A stretch of 64,000 bases of DNA from Paraburkholderia adhaesiva. GTDB taxonomy: Bacteria; Pseudomonadota; Gammaproteobacteria; Burkholderiales; Burkholderiaceae. Below, one piece after another: positions 8,334-17,667 of this stretch. The stretch spans positions 2,208,501 to 2,272,500 of the forward strand of contig NZ_JAJEJQ010000001.1 of NCBI RefSeq assembly GCF_021390575.1, read 5' to 3'. A program made the translations under genes and the position numbers. Below the pieces are notes generated by a model. The model was not told the origin of the DNA, searched no databases, and worked only from the letters and a program-made list of their open reading frames with translations. Positions within the stretch are counted from its first letter, which is position 1, and every line of letters starts with the position of its first letter.

Positions 8334-9362
8334 CTAGTCGGGCTGCGCGGCGGGCCTGCCGACGCCTTCGGCTCCCTCGCGCTGGGCCCGCAGTTCGTCG
8401 ATGAAACGACGGCACTCCGCGGGCAGCGGCGCTTCGAACTGGAGCGTCTCGCGCGTGATCGGGTGCGTAATCTTCAGCCGGTGCGCGTGCAGGAACATGC
8501 GCTTGATGCCCGGATTCGCCCCCTGACGCGCCAGCGCCTTATTGAGCGCGAAGTCGCCATATTTGGCGTCGCCGACGATCGGCAACCCGAGGTGCGCGAG
8601 GTGCACGCGGATCTGGTGCGTGCGCCCGGTTTTCAGTTCGGCTTCGAGGAGCGCGTATTCGGGCCAGCGCTCGACGAGATTGAACACCGTATGCGACGCC
8701 AGACCGTCCGGCTGCACGCGCACGCGGCGCTCGCCTTCCGGGGTCAGATACTTGTGCAACGGCTCCTTCACCGCACGGCGGCGGCCCCAATCGCTGGCCC
8801 AGTCGCCGTGGACACACGCGTAATAGCGCTTGTCCATGCTGTTTTCGCGAATCTGCTCGTGCAGGCCGACCAGCGCCGCGCGCTTCTTGGCCAGCATGAG
8901 GATACCGGAGGTCTCGCGGTCCAGCCGATGCACCAGTTCGAGGAACTTGCCGTGCGGCCGCGCCTCGCGCAACTGTTCGATCACGCCGAACGCCACGCCA
9001 CTGCCGCCGTGAACGGCCACGCCCGCGGGCTTGTCGATCACGAGCAGGCCCTCGTCTTCGTAGAGCACCGAGAAGTGTCCGGCGGGCACGGGCGCGGCGC
9101 TCGCGCCGGGTTGAGCGGTGCGAATGGGCGGCACGCGCACGACATCGCCTTCCGACAGCCGATACTGGGCGTCGACCCGACCCTTATTAACGCGGACTTC
9201 CCCGCTGCGCAGGATCCGGTAGATGTGGCTTTTCGGCACGCCTTTGCAGACGCGCACAAGGAAATTGTCGATGCGCTGACCGGCCGCGCCCTCGTCGATT
9301 TCGACGAACGAAACCTGGTCGCTTGCGACCTGATTCTGGGATGTTTTGCCTAACCCTTTCAT
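8334..9362 (-). CDS. rluC: 23S rRNA pseudouridine synthase RluC
   Basis: A 342-aa RluA-family enzyme that converts uridines 955, 2504 and 2580 of 23S rRNA to pseudouridine (E. coli RluC). An S4 RNA-binding domain covers about residues 27-90, and the catalytic domain follows with HRLDRETSG (catalytic Asp148) and GRTHQIRVH. It is divergent from rne, exactly as in E. coli, which supports RluC over RluD. The ATG at 9362 was selected; an alternative nine codons upstream adds a non-conserved tail. Confidence 0.93.
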   Translation of the reverse strand: MKGLGKTSQNQVASDQVSFVEIDEGAAGQRIDNFLVRVCKGVPKSHIYRILRSGEVRVNKGRVDAQYRLSEGDVVRVPPIRTAQPGASAAPVPAGHFSVLYEDEGLLVIDKPAGVAVHGGSGVAFGVIEQLREARPHGKFLELVHRLDRETSGILMLAKKRAALVGLHEQIRENSMDKRYYACVHGDWASDWGRRRAVKEPLHKYLTPEGERRVRVQPDGLASHTVFNLVERWPEYALLEAELKTGRTHQIRVHLAHLGLPIVGDAKYGDFALNKALARQGANPGIKRMFLHAHRLKITHPITRETLQFEAPLPAECRRFIDELRAQREGAEGVGRPAAQPD

Positions 9363-10210
9363 TCTGAATATAATTTGCCCAGCGCTCACGCGACGACGGT
9401 TGACTAGACGGCAATTCCGCCAGGTCCTCGATCCGTGCCGACAGCGCAGGCTGCAAGCGATAAACGGTTATTTTACTTGCGCCCGGGGTTAGTTGCTCAC
9501 CCCGTACGATGAGAAGCAACGAGTTGCACGCACGGAAATCCGCACCGGCAGGGACGGCGCCCACAGGCACGTTCGGTCAGGCACGGCTCCGACGGTAACG
9601 GAACATTGGTATAAAGAATTCATCCGGTGAGTCCCGGCGCACGGTCGAAGTGACCGGCGAGAGGACGCGCCGGTGGCGAAATACGGCGAGCGCCCGAAGC
9701 GTCCCGGCAACGTGCGGGACATGGCGACGTCAAAAGGTGGCAAGACACCCCGAGGGGGAAGACGGGCGTTCCTCGAAAACTTCCCGTGCGCGGCGCAGGT
9801 ATTGCAGGTATCGACTGCAGCAGCCGCAAACCCGTTTCTGCCGGCAGCGTGCGCAGTTCGCCGCGGCGGCAGAGGCCTGTACCGCCTGTCGCGCGTGCTG
9901 ATGCCTCGCATCGTGCGCCCAGCGGGAAAGCCGGAAGTTGAGGAATGGTGCGCCGTCGCGCTCCCGCGGCAAGTCACGCCGCTTGTTGAAGCCGTATTCG
10001 CATGTGCCCCCGCGGCCCATCCGGGACATCGCATCCGTTGCGTATGACCCGGCCGGGCGCCCTGAAGGCAATTCTCCCCGCCATCGTTCCCGCTCCAGCG
10101 TGCTTGTGAAAACACCCTAAGGCGCGGCCTGCCGCTGCCCGTCCTGTGCCGCCAGGCTTGACGCATGGCGCCGGCACGGGCCGCGCGCGAAGCCGCTCTG
10201 GAGCCGTTCA
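9363..10210. other. 848-base divergent region: rluC promoter side and long rne leader
   Basis: No convincing protein gene is seen here. Short open frames exist, but their composition and lack of ribosome sites argue against coding. RNase E mRNAs in other bacteria carry long 5' leaders through which RNase E controls its own message, and this gap fits that pattern. A TATAAA -10-like element at 9610-9615 could start an about 590-base leader, though no matching -35 was found. A small stem (GTCCCG / CGGGAC, 9701-9720) is present. GGAGCC seven bases before the rne ATG serves as ribosome site. Confidence 0.6.
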
Positions 10211-13200
10211 ATGAAACGAATGCTGTTCAACGCGACGCAACAGGAAGAACTGCGCGTCGCCATCGTCGATGGACAGAAGCTGATCGACATCGACATCGAA
10301 ACCGCCGGGCGCGAACAGCGCAAAGGCAATATCTACAAGGGCGTCATCACCCGCATCGAGCCGTCGCTCGAAGCGTGTTTCGTCAATTACGGCGAAGACC
10401 GCCACGGCTTCCTGCCGTTCAAGGAAGTCGCCCGCCAGTACTTCCGCGACGGCGTCGACATGCGCTCCGCGCGCATCCAGGACGCACTCAAGGAAGGTCA
10501 GGAACTGATCGTCCAGGTCGAAAAGGAAGAGCGCGGCAACAAGGGCGCAGCCCTCACCACGTTCATCTCGCTCGCCGGCCGCTATCTGGTCCTGATGCCG
10601 AACAACCCGCGCGGCGGTGGCGTGTCGCGCCGCATCGAGGGCGACGACCGTCAGGAACTGCGCGAAACCATGGCGCAGCTGCAACTGCCGGACGGCATGA
10701 GCATCATCGCGCGTACGGCCGGCATCGGCCGTTCGGCGGAAGAGCTCCAGTGGGATCTGAACTACCTGCTGCAACTGTGGCGCGCCATCGAAGCCGCGTC
10801 GCAGGCCGGCCAGAGCGGCAATCCGATGCTGATCTATCTGGAATCGAGCCTCGTGATCCGCGCGATCCGCGACTATTTCCAGCCGGACATCGGCGAAATC
10901 CTCATCGACACCACCGAGATCCATGACCAGGCGCGCGCCTTCATGGACATCGTGATGCCGGACAACGTCAACAAGGTGAAGCGCTACCACGACGACGTCC
11001 CGCTCTTCTCGCGTTTCCAGATCGAACACCAGATCGAAACCGCGTACTCGCGCACGGTGCCGCTGCCGTCCGGCGGTGCAATCGTTATCGACCACACGGA
11101 AGCGCTTGTCGCTATCGACGTGAACTCGGCGCGCGCCACCAAGGGCGCCGACATCGAGGAAACCGCCGCGCGCACCAACCTCGAAGCCGCCGACGAAGTC
11201 GCGCGCCAGTTGCGTCTGCGCGACCTGGGCGGCCTGATCGTGATCGACTTCATCGACATGGAGTCGGCCAAGAGCCAGCGCGAAGTCGAGCAGCGCCTGA
11301 AGGACGCGCTGCGCCACGACCGCGCGCGCGTGCAGATGGGCAAGATCTCGCGCTTCGGCCTGATGGAGCTGTCGCGCCAGCGTCTGCGCCCCGCCCTGTC
11401 GGAAGGCAGCCACGTCACCTGCCCGCGCTGTAACGGCACGGGTCACATCCGCGATACGGAATCGTCGGCGCTCCAGGTCCTGCGCATCATCCAGGAAGAG
11501 GCGATGAAGGAAAACACCGCGGCGATCCACTGCCAGGTGCCGGTCGAAGTGACCGCCTTCCTGCTCAACGAGAAGCGCTCGGAAATCAACAAGATCGAGT
11601 CGCGATTCAAGGTTGCCGTCGTTCTGATTCCGAACAAGCACCTCGAAACGCCGCACTACAAGCTCGAGCGCCTGCGCCACGACGACGCGCGCCTCGACGA
11701 TCCGCGCGCCTCGTGGAAGATGGCCGAGGAAGCGGCTCGCGAACTCGAATCGGAAACCGGCTACAGCAAGCGCAGCGCCGAAGCCAAGCCCAAGCAGGAA
11801 GCCGCGGTGAAGGGCATTACGCCTGAGCGTCCTGCCCCGACTTCGACGGCAAAGCCCGCCGAGGCAGCACCCGCTGCCGCGCAGGCCGCCGTGACGGCTG
11901 CAGGTGGCGGTTTCTTCGGCTGGATCAAGCGCCTCTTCGGTGGCGCACCGGCTGCAACGCCCGCACCGGCTCCGGTCGAACAGCAGGACAAGGCCGCCCG
12001 CCCGGCTCGCGAAGCACGCGGTGAACGCACCGAGCGCGGCGATAAGGGTGGCGATCGTAATCGCAATCGCCGCGGTGGCGGTCGTGACGCAGCAGGCCGC
12101 GGCGAAGCCGCAGGCGGCGCGCGCACTGGCCAGCCGTCGCAGCGCCGTGAAGAACGTGAGCCGCGTGAAGGGCGTGAAGGGCGTGAGGGACGCGAAGGCC
12201 GCGAAGGCCGGGCTACCCGGGAACCGCGTGAAGGCCGCGAAGGCCGTGAGGGCCGGGACAATCGCGAAACCCGTACCGAACGCGAGCCGCGCGAACAGCG
12301 CGAGCAGCGAATCGAACGCGTCGAACGCGGTCAGGACCGTAGCGAGACGGCGGAAGCCAGCTCACCGCGCGGTGAGCGCCAGGAGCGTGGCGAGCGTCAG
12401 GAACGTGGCGAGCGCCGTGAGCGCGGCGAGCGTGGCGAGCAACGCCGTCGTCCGCAACAGGCGGAGGCCGCCGAAGCCCAGGAAGCACGTCTCGAAGCAG
12501 CCGCCATCGACACCGCTGGCGCTGTGCAGACCGAAGGCGTCCCGGCTGGCGTCACCGACGAGGACGCGGGCACTCCGCGTGACGGCGAGGAACGTCGTCG
12601 TCGCCGTCGCGGCCGCCGCGGTGGCCGTCGCGAGCGTGAAGTCGAAGGTGCAGCAGGCCTGACCGCCGAAGGCTCGCAGGAAGGCGACGCGGATGTCGCG
12701 GAATCGGTAACGGAGCATGATGCCGATATCGCGCCGGTTGCTGCCCCCGTCGTTGCGGCCGCTGTTGCGCCTGTTGTTGCACCGGTTGTTGCACCGGTTG
12801 TTGCCCCGATCGTTGCCCCCGTCGTTGCGCAGCCGGAAGTCCAGGCCGAAGCGAAATCGTCGGAAGCGACCGTGCATGCTGTCGTCGCCGAAACGGTGAT
12901 CGTGACGGCATTGCCGGAAGCGGCGCAGCCCGTCGAGTCGAAGATCGAAGCGCAGGCCGAACAGGCTGCCGCGCCGATCGAGCACGTCGCCCCGGCTGTG
13001 GCTGAACCCGTCGCACCGGTTGAACCGGTGGCGCCGCCCGAAGTGGCTGTTGCACCCGTCGCAGTGCAGGCACCGGTCGAAGTGCCGGCTCACGAAGCCC
13101 GCGTGGAAGCCCCGGCTGTTGCCGAACCCGCCCCGCAGCCGGTCGAGTCCGTGGCACAAGCGGAAGCCGCTCCGGTCGCCGCTGCACCCGCGCCGCAAGC

Positions 13201-13429
13201 CGTTACGCGTGCGACCGCAGCAAGCGCACTGTCAGCCGAGGCGCTGGCCCCGATGCTCGCCTCTGCGGGCCTCGTCTGGGTCAACACCGACGCCGACAAG
13301 CTGAACGCCGCCCATGCCGCGGCCGCGCAGATCGTCAAGCCGGCACGCGTGCCGCGCGAGCGCAAGCCGCTGCCACCGGTCGATTCGGCACCGATGCAGC
13401 AAGTCGAAACGGACCGCCAGGCGCAGTAA
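10211..13429 (+). CDS. rne: ribonuclease E
   Basis: A 1072-aa endoribonuclease and degradosome scaffold. The catalytic half (about 1-530) aligns with E. coli RNase E without gaps at key sites: Asp303 (IDVNSAR), Asp346 (IDFIDM) and the zinc-link Cys404/Cys407 (CPRCNGTG). The S1 domain is near residues 35-120. An amphipathic membrane-targeting segment ([10 protein letters not shown], about 566-576) follows. The C-terminal half is low-complexity: an Arg/Glu/Gly-rich region with GRE repeats (about 600-780), then an Ala/Val/Pro-rich tail with VAPVV repeats. It mediates RNA and partner binding in relatives. Autoregulation through the long leader is likely but not shown. Confidence 0.97.
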   Translation: MKRMLFNATQQEELRVAIVDGQKLIDIDIETAGREQRKGNIYKGVITRIEPSLEACFVNYGEDRHGFLPFKEVARQYFRDGVDMRSARIQDALKEGQELIVQVEKEERGNKGAALTTFISLAGRYLVLMPNNPRGGGVSRRIEGDDRQELRETMAQLQLPDGMSIIARTAGIGRSAEELQWDLNYLLQLWRAIEAASQAGQSGNPMLIYLESSLVIRAIRDYFQPDIGEILIDTTEIHDQARAFMDIVMPDNVNKVKRYHDDVPLFSRFQIEHQIETAYSRTVPLPSGGAIVIDHTEALVAIDVNSARATKGADIEETAARTNLEAADEVARQLRLRDLGGLIVIDFIDMESAKSQREVEQRLKDALRHDRARVQMGKISRFGLMELSRQRLRPALSEGSHVTCPRCNGTGHIRDTESSALQVLRIIQEEAMKENTAAIHCQVPVEVTAFLLNEKRSEINKIESRFKVAVVLIPNKHLETPHYKLERLRHDDARLDDPRASWKMAEEAARELESETGYSKRSAEAKPKQEAAVKGITPERPAPTSTAKPAEAAPAAAQAAVTAAGGGFFGWIKRLFGGAPAATPAPAPVEQQDKAARPAREARGERTERGDKGGDRNRNRRGGGRDAAGRGEAAGGARTGQPSQRREEREPREGREGREGREGREGRATREPREGREGREGRDNRETRTEREPREQREQRIERVERGQDRSETAEASSPRGERQERGERQERGERRERGERGEQRRRPQQAEAAEAQEARLEAAAIDTAGAVQTEGVPAGVTDEDAGTPRDGEERRRRRRGRRGGRREREVEGAAGLTAEGSQEGDADVAESVTEHDADIAPVAAPVVAAAVAPVVAPVVAPVVAPIVAPVVAQPEVQAEAKSSEATVHAVVAETVIVTALPEAAQPVESKIEAQAEQAAAPIEHVAPAVAEPVAPVEPVAPPEVAVAPVAVQAPVEVPAHEARVEAPAVAEPAPQPVESVAQAEAAPVAAAPAPQAVTRATAASALSAEALAPMLASAGLVWVNTDADKLNAAHAAAAQIVKPARVPRERKPLPPVDSAPMQQVETDRQAQ
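12171..12270. repeat. Arg-Glu-Gly coding repeats in rne
   Basis: Near-tandem units encoding GRE triplets (GTGAAGGGC and variants) run through this stretch of rne. They make the arginine-rich RNA-binding part of the non-catalytic half. A second array of about 12 bases per unit encoding VAPVV/VAPIV lies around 12750-12835. Both arrays keep the reading frame and may vary in copy number between strains. Confidence 0.8.
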
Positions 13430-13482
13430 GGCCCACGGTGAACCAGTCGGGGGACGTCGTGCACTGCACACCGTCCCCCCGC

Positions 13483-13519
13483 AAAAAGCCCGCCTTCTTC
13501 GGCGGGCTTTTTTTTGGTA
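13483..13519 (+). terminator. rho-independent terminator after rne
   Basis: AAAAAGCCCGCC pairs with GGCGGGCTTTTT around a six-base loop (TTCTTC), followed by a T-run. It lies 54 bases after the rne stop and before moaA. Confidence 0.92.
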
Positions 13520-13594
13520 CAACAGCGTCGCACCCCATCCGCCGGTACCCTTGTGTTCGGCTAAAATCGACATAACGTTTGATACGAAACAATC

Positions 13595-14707
13595 ATGTCC
13601 CGACGCGTGATCCCGGTTGCCGATTTCCGCTCGCTGCCGCCCCCGACAGCTGGCGTGGCCGTGCCTTCGCCCAGCGGCGAGCTTCTCGATACGCTCGCGC
13701 GGCCGTTGAAGGATCTGCGCATCTCCGTCACGGACCGGTGCAACTTCCGCTGCGTCTACTGCATGCCGCGCGAAGTTTTCGACAAGAACTATCAATTCCT
13801 GCCGCATTCCGCGCTCCTTTCGCTCGAAGAAATCGAGCGTGTTGCGCGGCTTTTCGTCGCTCAAGGCGTGACCAAGATTCGCCTGACCGGCGGTGAGCCC
13901 CTGCTGCGCAAGAACGTCGAATTTCTGATCGAGCGTCTCGCTGCACTCCGCACGCCCCAGGGCGAGCCACTGGATGTCACGCTCACCACCAACGGATCGA
14001 TCCTCGCCCGCAAGGCGCGCGCGCTGAAAGACGCGGGCCTTACGCGCGTCACGGTAAGTCTCGATGCCCTCGACGACGCACTCTTTCGCCGCATGAATGA
14101 CGCCGACTTTGCCGTCGCGGACGTGCTCGACGGCATCGAGGCGGCGCACGCCGTGGGACTCGCACCGCTGAAGATCAACATGGTGGTCAAGCGCGGCACC
14201 AACGACCACGAAATCGTGCCGATGGCGCGTCACTTCCGTGGGTCGGGCACTACGCTGCGTTTCATCGAATACATGGACGTCGGCACATCGAACGGCTGGA
14301 ACATGGCTGAGGTGTTGCCGTCCGCCGACGTTGTCGCGCGCATCGCCGAGCACTTCCCGCTCGTGCCGCTCGAAGCGCACACCGCGGCCGAAACCGCACA
14401 GCGCTGGGGCTATGCGGACGGCGCGGGCGAGATCGGCGTGATTTCGAGCGTGACGCGCGCGTTCTGCGGCGACTGCACGCGCGCACGGCTGTCGACCGAG
14501 GGCAAGGTGTATCTGTGCCTGTTCGCGTCGATGGGCTATGACCTGCGCGCACTCGTGCGCAATGGCGCGAGCGACGAGACGATTTCGGCCGCCATTGCCC
14601 GGATCTGGACGGGTCGCACCGACCGTTACTCGCAACTGCGCGGCAGTGCCACCGGGACGGCCACCCGTGCCGAACGGCGCATCGAAATGTCCTACATCGG
14701 TGGCTGA
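13595..14707 (+). CDS. moaA: GTP 3',8-cyclase MoaA
   Basis: A 370-aa radical-SAM enzyme that, with MoaC, turns GTP into cyclic pyranopterin, the first step of molybdenum-cofactor synthesis. The N-terminal cluster site is CNFRCVYC (Cys49, Cys53, Cys56) and the substrate-binding C-terminal cluster uses Cys291, Cys294 and Cys308. The C-terminus ends in the Gly-Gly needed for activity (SYIGG). An N-terminal extension of about 35 residues precedes the core. mobA begins seven bases later, so moaA-mobA-moeA form one transcript. Confidence 0.96.
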   Translation: MSRRVIPVADFRSLPPPTAGVAVPSPSGELLDTLARPLKDLRISVTDRCNFRCVYCMPREVFDKNYQFLPHSALLSLEEIERVARLFVAQGVTKIRLTGGEPLLRKNVEFLIERLAALRTPQGEPLDVTLTTNGSILARKARALKDAGLTRVTVSLDALDDALFRRMNDADFAVADVLDGIEAAHAVGLAPLKINMVVKRGTNDHEIVPMARHFRGSGTTLRFIEYMDVGTSNGWNMAEVLPSADVVARIAEHFPLVPLEAHTAAETAQRWGYADGAGEIGVISSVTRAFCGDCTRARLSTEGKVYLCLFASMGYDLRALVRNGASDETISAAIARIWTGRTDRYSQLRGSATGTATRAERRIEMSYIGG

Positions 14708-14714
14708 CGCATCG

Positions 14715-15335
14715 ATGGAATCAATCCTGGATGCTGCTTCCATCACGGGCCTCGTGCTCGCGGGAGGACGCGGCCAGCGCATGGGCGGCGCCGACAAAGG
14801 CCTGCAAGTGCTGCGTGGCCAGCCGCTCGCGGCACATGTGCTCGCGCGGCTCGCACCGCAGGTCGGTGAGCTCGCAATCAGCGCAAACCGGCACACCGAC
14901 ACCTACGCGGCGCTCGGCGCACCGTGGCACGCGGCCGTTCTAGCCGATACGCTGCCCGACTTTCCCGGCCCGCTCGCCGGTCTGCTCGCCGGGTTGCAGG
15001 CCAGCCACACGAACTGGCTGCTCGCCGTACCGTGCGACTCGCCGTGGCTGCCCGCCGATCTCGCAGCGCACCTCGCCGCAGCCGCGCTCGCGCAGGATGC
15101 CGACATCGCCACGGTCACCACGACGAACGCCGCAGGCGATGTCTCGCTGCACCCGGTGTTCGCGCTCGTTCGCACGTCGCTCGCGGACGATCTCGCCGCC
15201 TTTCTGCACGCGGGTGAGCGCAAGGTTCGCGCGTGGTACGCGCGCCACAAGACGGTGGAAGTGCCGTTTGCCGACGAGCGTGCGTTTTACAATATCAATT
15301 CCTTACAGGAACTCGCCGACTTCGACCGTGCCTGA
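14715..15335 (+). CDS. mobA: molybdenum cofactor guanylyltransferase MobA
   Basis: A 206-aa nucleotidyltransferase that adds GMP to molybdopterin to make the guanine-dinucleotide cofactor used by DMSO-reductase-family enzymes. The signature LAGGRGQRMGGADKGL opens the Rossmann-like domain and PCDSPW marks the metal and nucleotide site. The start is the ATG seven bases after moaA. Longer in-frame extensions would overlap moaA and lack family similarity. moeA follows after 102 bases. Confidence 0.94.
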   Translation: MESILDAASITGLVLAGGRGQRMGGADKGLQVLRGQPLAAHVLARLAPQVGELAISANRHTDTYAALGAPWHAAVLADTLPDFPGPLAGLLAGLQASHTNWLLAVPCDSPWLPADLAAHLAAAALAQDADIATVTTTNAAGDVSLHPVFALVRTSLADDLAAFLHAGERKVRAWYARHKTVEVPFADERAFYNINSLQELADFDRA

Positions 15336-15437
15336 AGCACGCGACCGGCCAGCAGCCTGTCGCCGCCCACCATCCTCCGGCATGCCCATCAGGACGATCG
15401 CCGCACTCGCAGTGCGCCCGCGCCGCTGCTCCACCCG

Positions 15438-16733
15438 ATGACCACGCTTAACACTCTGTCCGGTTGCGTCACTCGCTACGATCCTCAAGCCATGCCCGTC
15501 AGCGCCGCTCAGGCGATCGTGCTTCAGTGGGTGACGCCACTGGCGGCCAGTGAGCGCGTGCCGCTGCGCGACGCGCTTGCGCGCGTGCTCGCAGCGGACG
15601 TCATTTCGCCGATCGACGTGCCCGCGCACGACAATTCCGCGATGGACGGCTACGCATTCGACGGTACGGCGCTGGAAGGGGCAACGGATCCGCTCACGCT
15701 GAATATCGTCGGCAAGGCGTTCGCCGGGCACCCGTACACGGGCGAAATCGGCGAGCGCGCCTGCGTGCGCATCATGACCGGCGCGGCGATGCCCGCCGGC
15801 TGCGACACGGTCGTGCCACAGGAACAGACGCAGCCGGACGGCGACAGCGTCACGTTCGCGGCGAAGGCTCTCGCGCGCGGAGCGAACCGGCGCCGCCAGG
15901 GCGAAGACCTCGCGAAGGGTCGCGCCGCGCTTCGCGCGGGCCGCGTGCTGCGCGCGTCCGACATCGGTTTGCTGGCGTCGCTCGGGCTCGTCGACGTCGA
16001 GGTGAAACAGCGTCTGCGCGTTGCGTACTTCTCGACCGGCGACGAATTGCGTGCGCCGGGCGATTCACTCGATGCGGGCTGCATCTACGACAGCAACCGC
16101 TACACGCTCGGCGCCATGCTCAAGCGGCTCGACGTCGAGGCGATCGATCTCGGCATGGTGCGCGACGACCCGGCCGCGCTGGGCGCCACGCTCAGACAGG
16201 CAGCGGAATGCGCCGATGTCGTACTGACCTCGGGCGGCGTCTCGGTCGGCGACGCCGACTTCACGCGAGAACAGGTGGAAACACTCGGCGACGTCACGTT
16301 CTGGGGACTCGCGATGCGTCCGGGTCGCCCGCTCGCGTTCGGGCGCATCTGGTCGGGCGGCCGGCCCGGCGCAGGGCATCCCGCGCTCCTCTTTGGATTG
16401 CCAGGCAACCCGGTGGCAACCATGGTCACCTTCTACCAGATCGTGCGCCCCGCCCTGCTCGCCATGGCGGGCGCGACGCCCCATCCGGTGCCGCTGATCC
16501 CCGCCCGCTGCGACGCGCCCATCCGGAAACGCCCGGGCCGCACCGAATTCCAGCGCGGCGTCGCCACGCGCGACAGCACAGGCCAGTGGCGCGTCGCGCC
16601 CACGGGTTCGCAAAGTTCCGGCGCATTAAGCACCATGAGCGAGGCAAATTGCTTTATTGTGCTTGCCCATGAAGCTTCCGATCTCGACGCCGGCGACGTC
16701 GTCGACGTCATGCTTTTCGATGGCCTCGTCTAA
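15438..16733 (+). CDS. moeA: molybdopterin molybdenumtransferase MoeA
   Basis: A 431-aa protein that inserts molybdenum into adenylylated molybdopterin. Family blocks seen are DNSAMDGYA, RIMTGAAMPAGCDTVVPQE, FSTGDEL, YDSNRY, TSGGVSVGDADF and LPGNPVA, in the usual order of domains. It completes the moaA-mobA-moeA operon. The adenylylating partner gene mog lies about 41 kb away at 58208. The true start may be the second Met (codon 19), since the first 18 residues are poorly conserved. Confidence 0.95.
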   Translation: MTTLNTLSGCVTRYDPQAMPVSAAQAIVLQWVTPLAASERVPLRDALARVLAADVISPIDVPAHDNSAMDGYAFDGTALEGATDPLTLNIVGKAFAGHPYTGEIGERACVRIMTGAAMPAGCDTVVPQEQTQPDGDSVTFAAKALARGANRRRQGEDLAKGRAALRAGRVLRASDIGLLASLGLVDVEVKQRLRVAYFSTGDELRAPGDSLDAGCIYDSNRYTLGAMLKRLDVEAIDLGMVRDDPAALGATLRQAAECADVVLTSGGVSVGDADFTREQVETLGDVTFWGLAMRPGRPLAFGRIWSGGRPGAGHPALLFGLPGNPVATMVTFYQIVRPALLAMAGATPHPVPLIPARCDAPIRKRPGRTEFQRGVATRDSTGQWRVAPTGSQSSGALSTMSEANCFIVLAHEASDLDAGDVVDVMLFDGLV

Positions 16734-16800
16734 CGCGGGCCGCCCATTACCCGCAATCGTCAAATTCGGCACGTCCACCACGTCATACGGACCGACTAAC

Positions 16801-17076
16801 ATGAAAAAACAGATTTCGTTCATCGCTCCGGGGCAGACCGCCAAGGCGCTCATCCTCGTCTACCTGACGTTCAGCGTGCCGATCGTGCTGCTTGGCGTGC
16901 TCGTCGCCTTCTTCCGGTACGGCTCGGTTGAACTGTCGACGATTTTCAGCGCACTGCTGCTCAACGCGATTCTCGGCTTCGTCCTGCTCTGGATCGCCTG
17001 CCACGCGTACAACTGGGTCGCGTCGCGCTTTGGCGGCATCGAGATCCATCTCTCCGACGTACCAGAGGAAGCGTAA
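16801..17076 (+). CDS. small inner-membrane protein of unknown function
   Basis: A 91-aa protein with two predicted transmembrane helices (about 15-40 and 50-75) and a short polar C-terminus ending SDVPEEA. I do not recognise a characterised family. The start is the ATG at 16801. Its stop overlaps the start of the acetyltransferase gene by one base (TAATG), so the pair is coupled. It follows moeA by 67 bases and may be read from the same transcript. No link to molybdenum metabolism can be shown. Confidence 0.75.
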   Translation: MKKQISFIAPGQTAKALILVYLTFSVPIVLLGVLVAFFRYGSVELSTIFSALLLNAILGFVLLWIACHAYNWVASRFGGIEIHLSDVPEEA

Positions 17077-17573
17077 TGACGGCAACGATCCGCGCGGCCA
17101 CCCCCGCCGACGTCAGCGCGATGCACGCGCTGATGTACGAACTGGCCGAGTTCGAGAAGCTCACGCATCTTTTCGTCGCGACGACAGACGCCCTCGCCGA
17201 CGCGCTCTTCGGCGCACGTCCGGCGGCCGAGGCGCTCGTCGCCGAGGATGCGGGGCGAGTCGTCGGCTATGCGCTCTTCTTCCATAACTACTCGACGTTT
17301 CTTGGCCGCCGCGGGCTCTATCTCGAAGACCTCTACGTGCAGCCGTCGCAGCGCGGCACGGGCCTCGGCACGGCGATGCTGCGTGCGCTCGCGGCAATCG
17401 CCCTTGAGCGCCAGTGCGCCCGCTTCGAGTGGACCGTGCTCGACTGGAACCAGCCGGCCATCAGCTTCTACGAAAAAATGGGCGCGACCGTGCTGCCCGA
17501 CTGGCGCGTCGTGCGCGTGACCGGCGAGGCGCTCGAACAACTCGCCGCGCCCGCGGAGCAACCCGCCGGCTAA
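17076..17573 (+). CDS. GNAT family N-acetyltransferase (diamine acetyltransferase-like)
   Basis: A 165-aa acetyltransferase using acetyl-CoA. The acetyl-CoA-binding loop is QRGTGLGTAML, preceded by LEDLYVQPS, and the WNQPAISFYEKMGA block near the C-terminus is characteristic of the spermidine/spermine (SAT) branch of GNAT. That suggests a small amine or amino-acid-like substrate, but the true substrate is unknown. It is coupled to the upstream membrane-protein gene. A strong bidirectional terminator follows before convergent rmuC. Confidence 0.88.
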   Translation: MTATIRAATPADVSAMHALMYELAEFEKLTHLFVATTDALADALFGARPAAEALVAEDAGRVVGYALFFHNYSTFLGRRGLYLEDLYVQPSQRGTGLGTAMLRALAAIALERQCARFEWTVLDWNQPAISFYEKMGATVLPDWRVVRVTGEALEQLAAPAEQPAG

Positions 17574-17606
17574 GCACGGTTCACGGCCTTCGAACGCACA
17601 AAAAAA

Positions 17607-17642
17607 AACGGGCCGCCTGCGTATAAGCGCAGGCGGCCCGTT
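17607..17642. terminator. bidirectional rho-independent terminator
   Basis: A perfect 15-base inverted repeat (AACGGGCCGCCTGCG with its complement) and a six-base loop lie between the convergent acetyltransferase and rmuC genes. An A-run precedes the stem on the plus strand, which gives a U-run for minus-strand transcripts. Confidence 0.9.
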
Positions 17643-17667
17643 CACATTGATGCGGACGCAACGTCCT

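Noticed and set aside
7734..9353. Long open frame (539 codons) opposite the HAD phosphatase and rluC genes
   Set aside because: It is a mirror of two well-supported minus-strand genes in a high-GC genome, with Arg/His/Ala-rich nonsense composition.
9610..9615. TATAAA as a definite rne promoter
   Set aside because: No acceptable -35 hexamer 16-18 bases upstream; kept only as a remark in the leader entry.
9673..10047. 124-codon open frame in the rne leader
   Set aside because: No ribosome site, no recognisable domain, and basic/Ala-rich composition typical of random high-GC frames; the leader explanation fits better.
10208..11680. 490-codon open frame opposite the rne catalytic region
   Set aside because: It lies entirely antisense to highly conserved RNase E codons, and its composition is that of a shadow frame.
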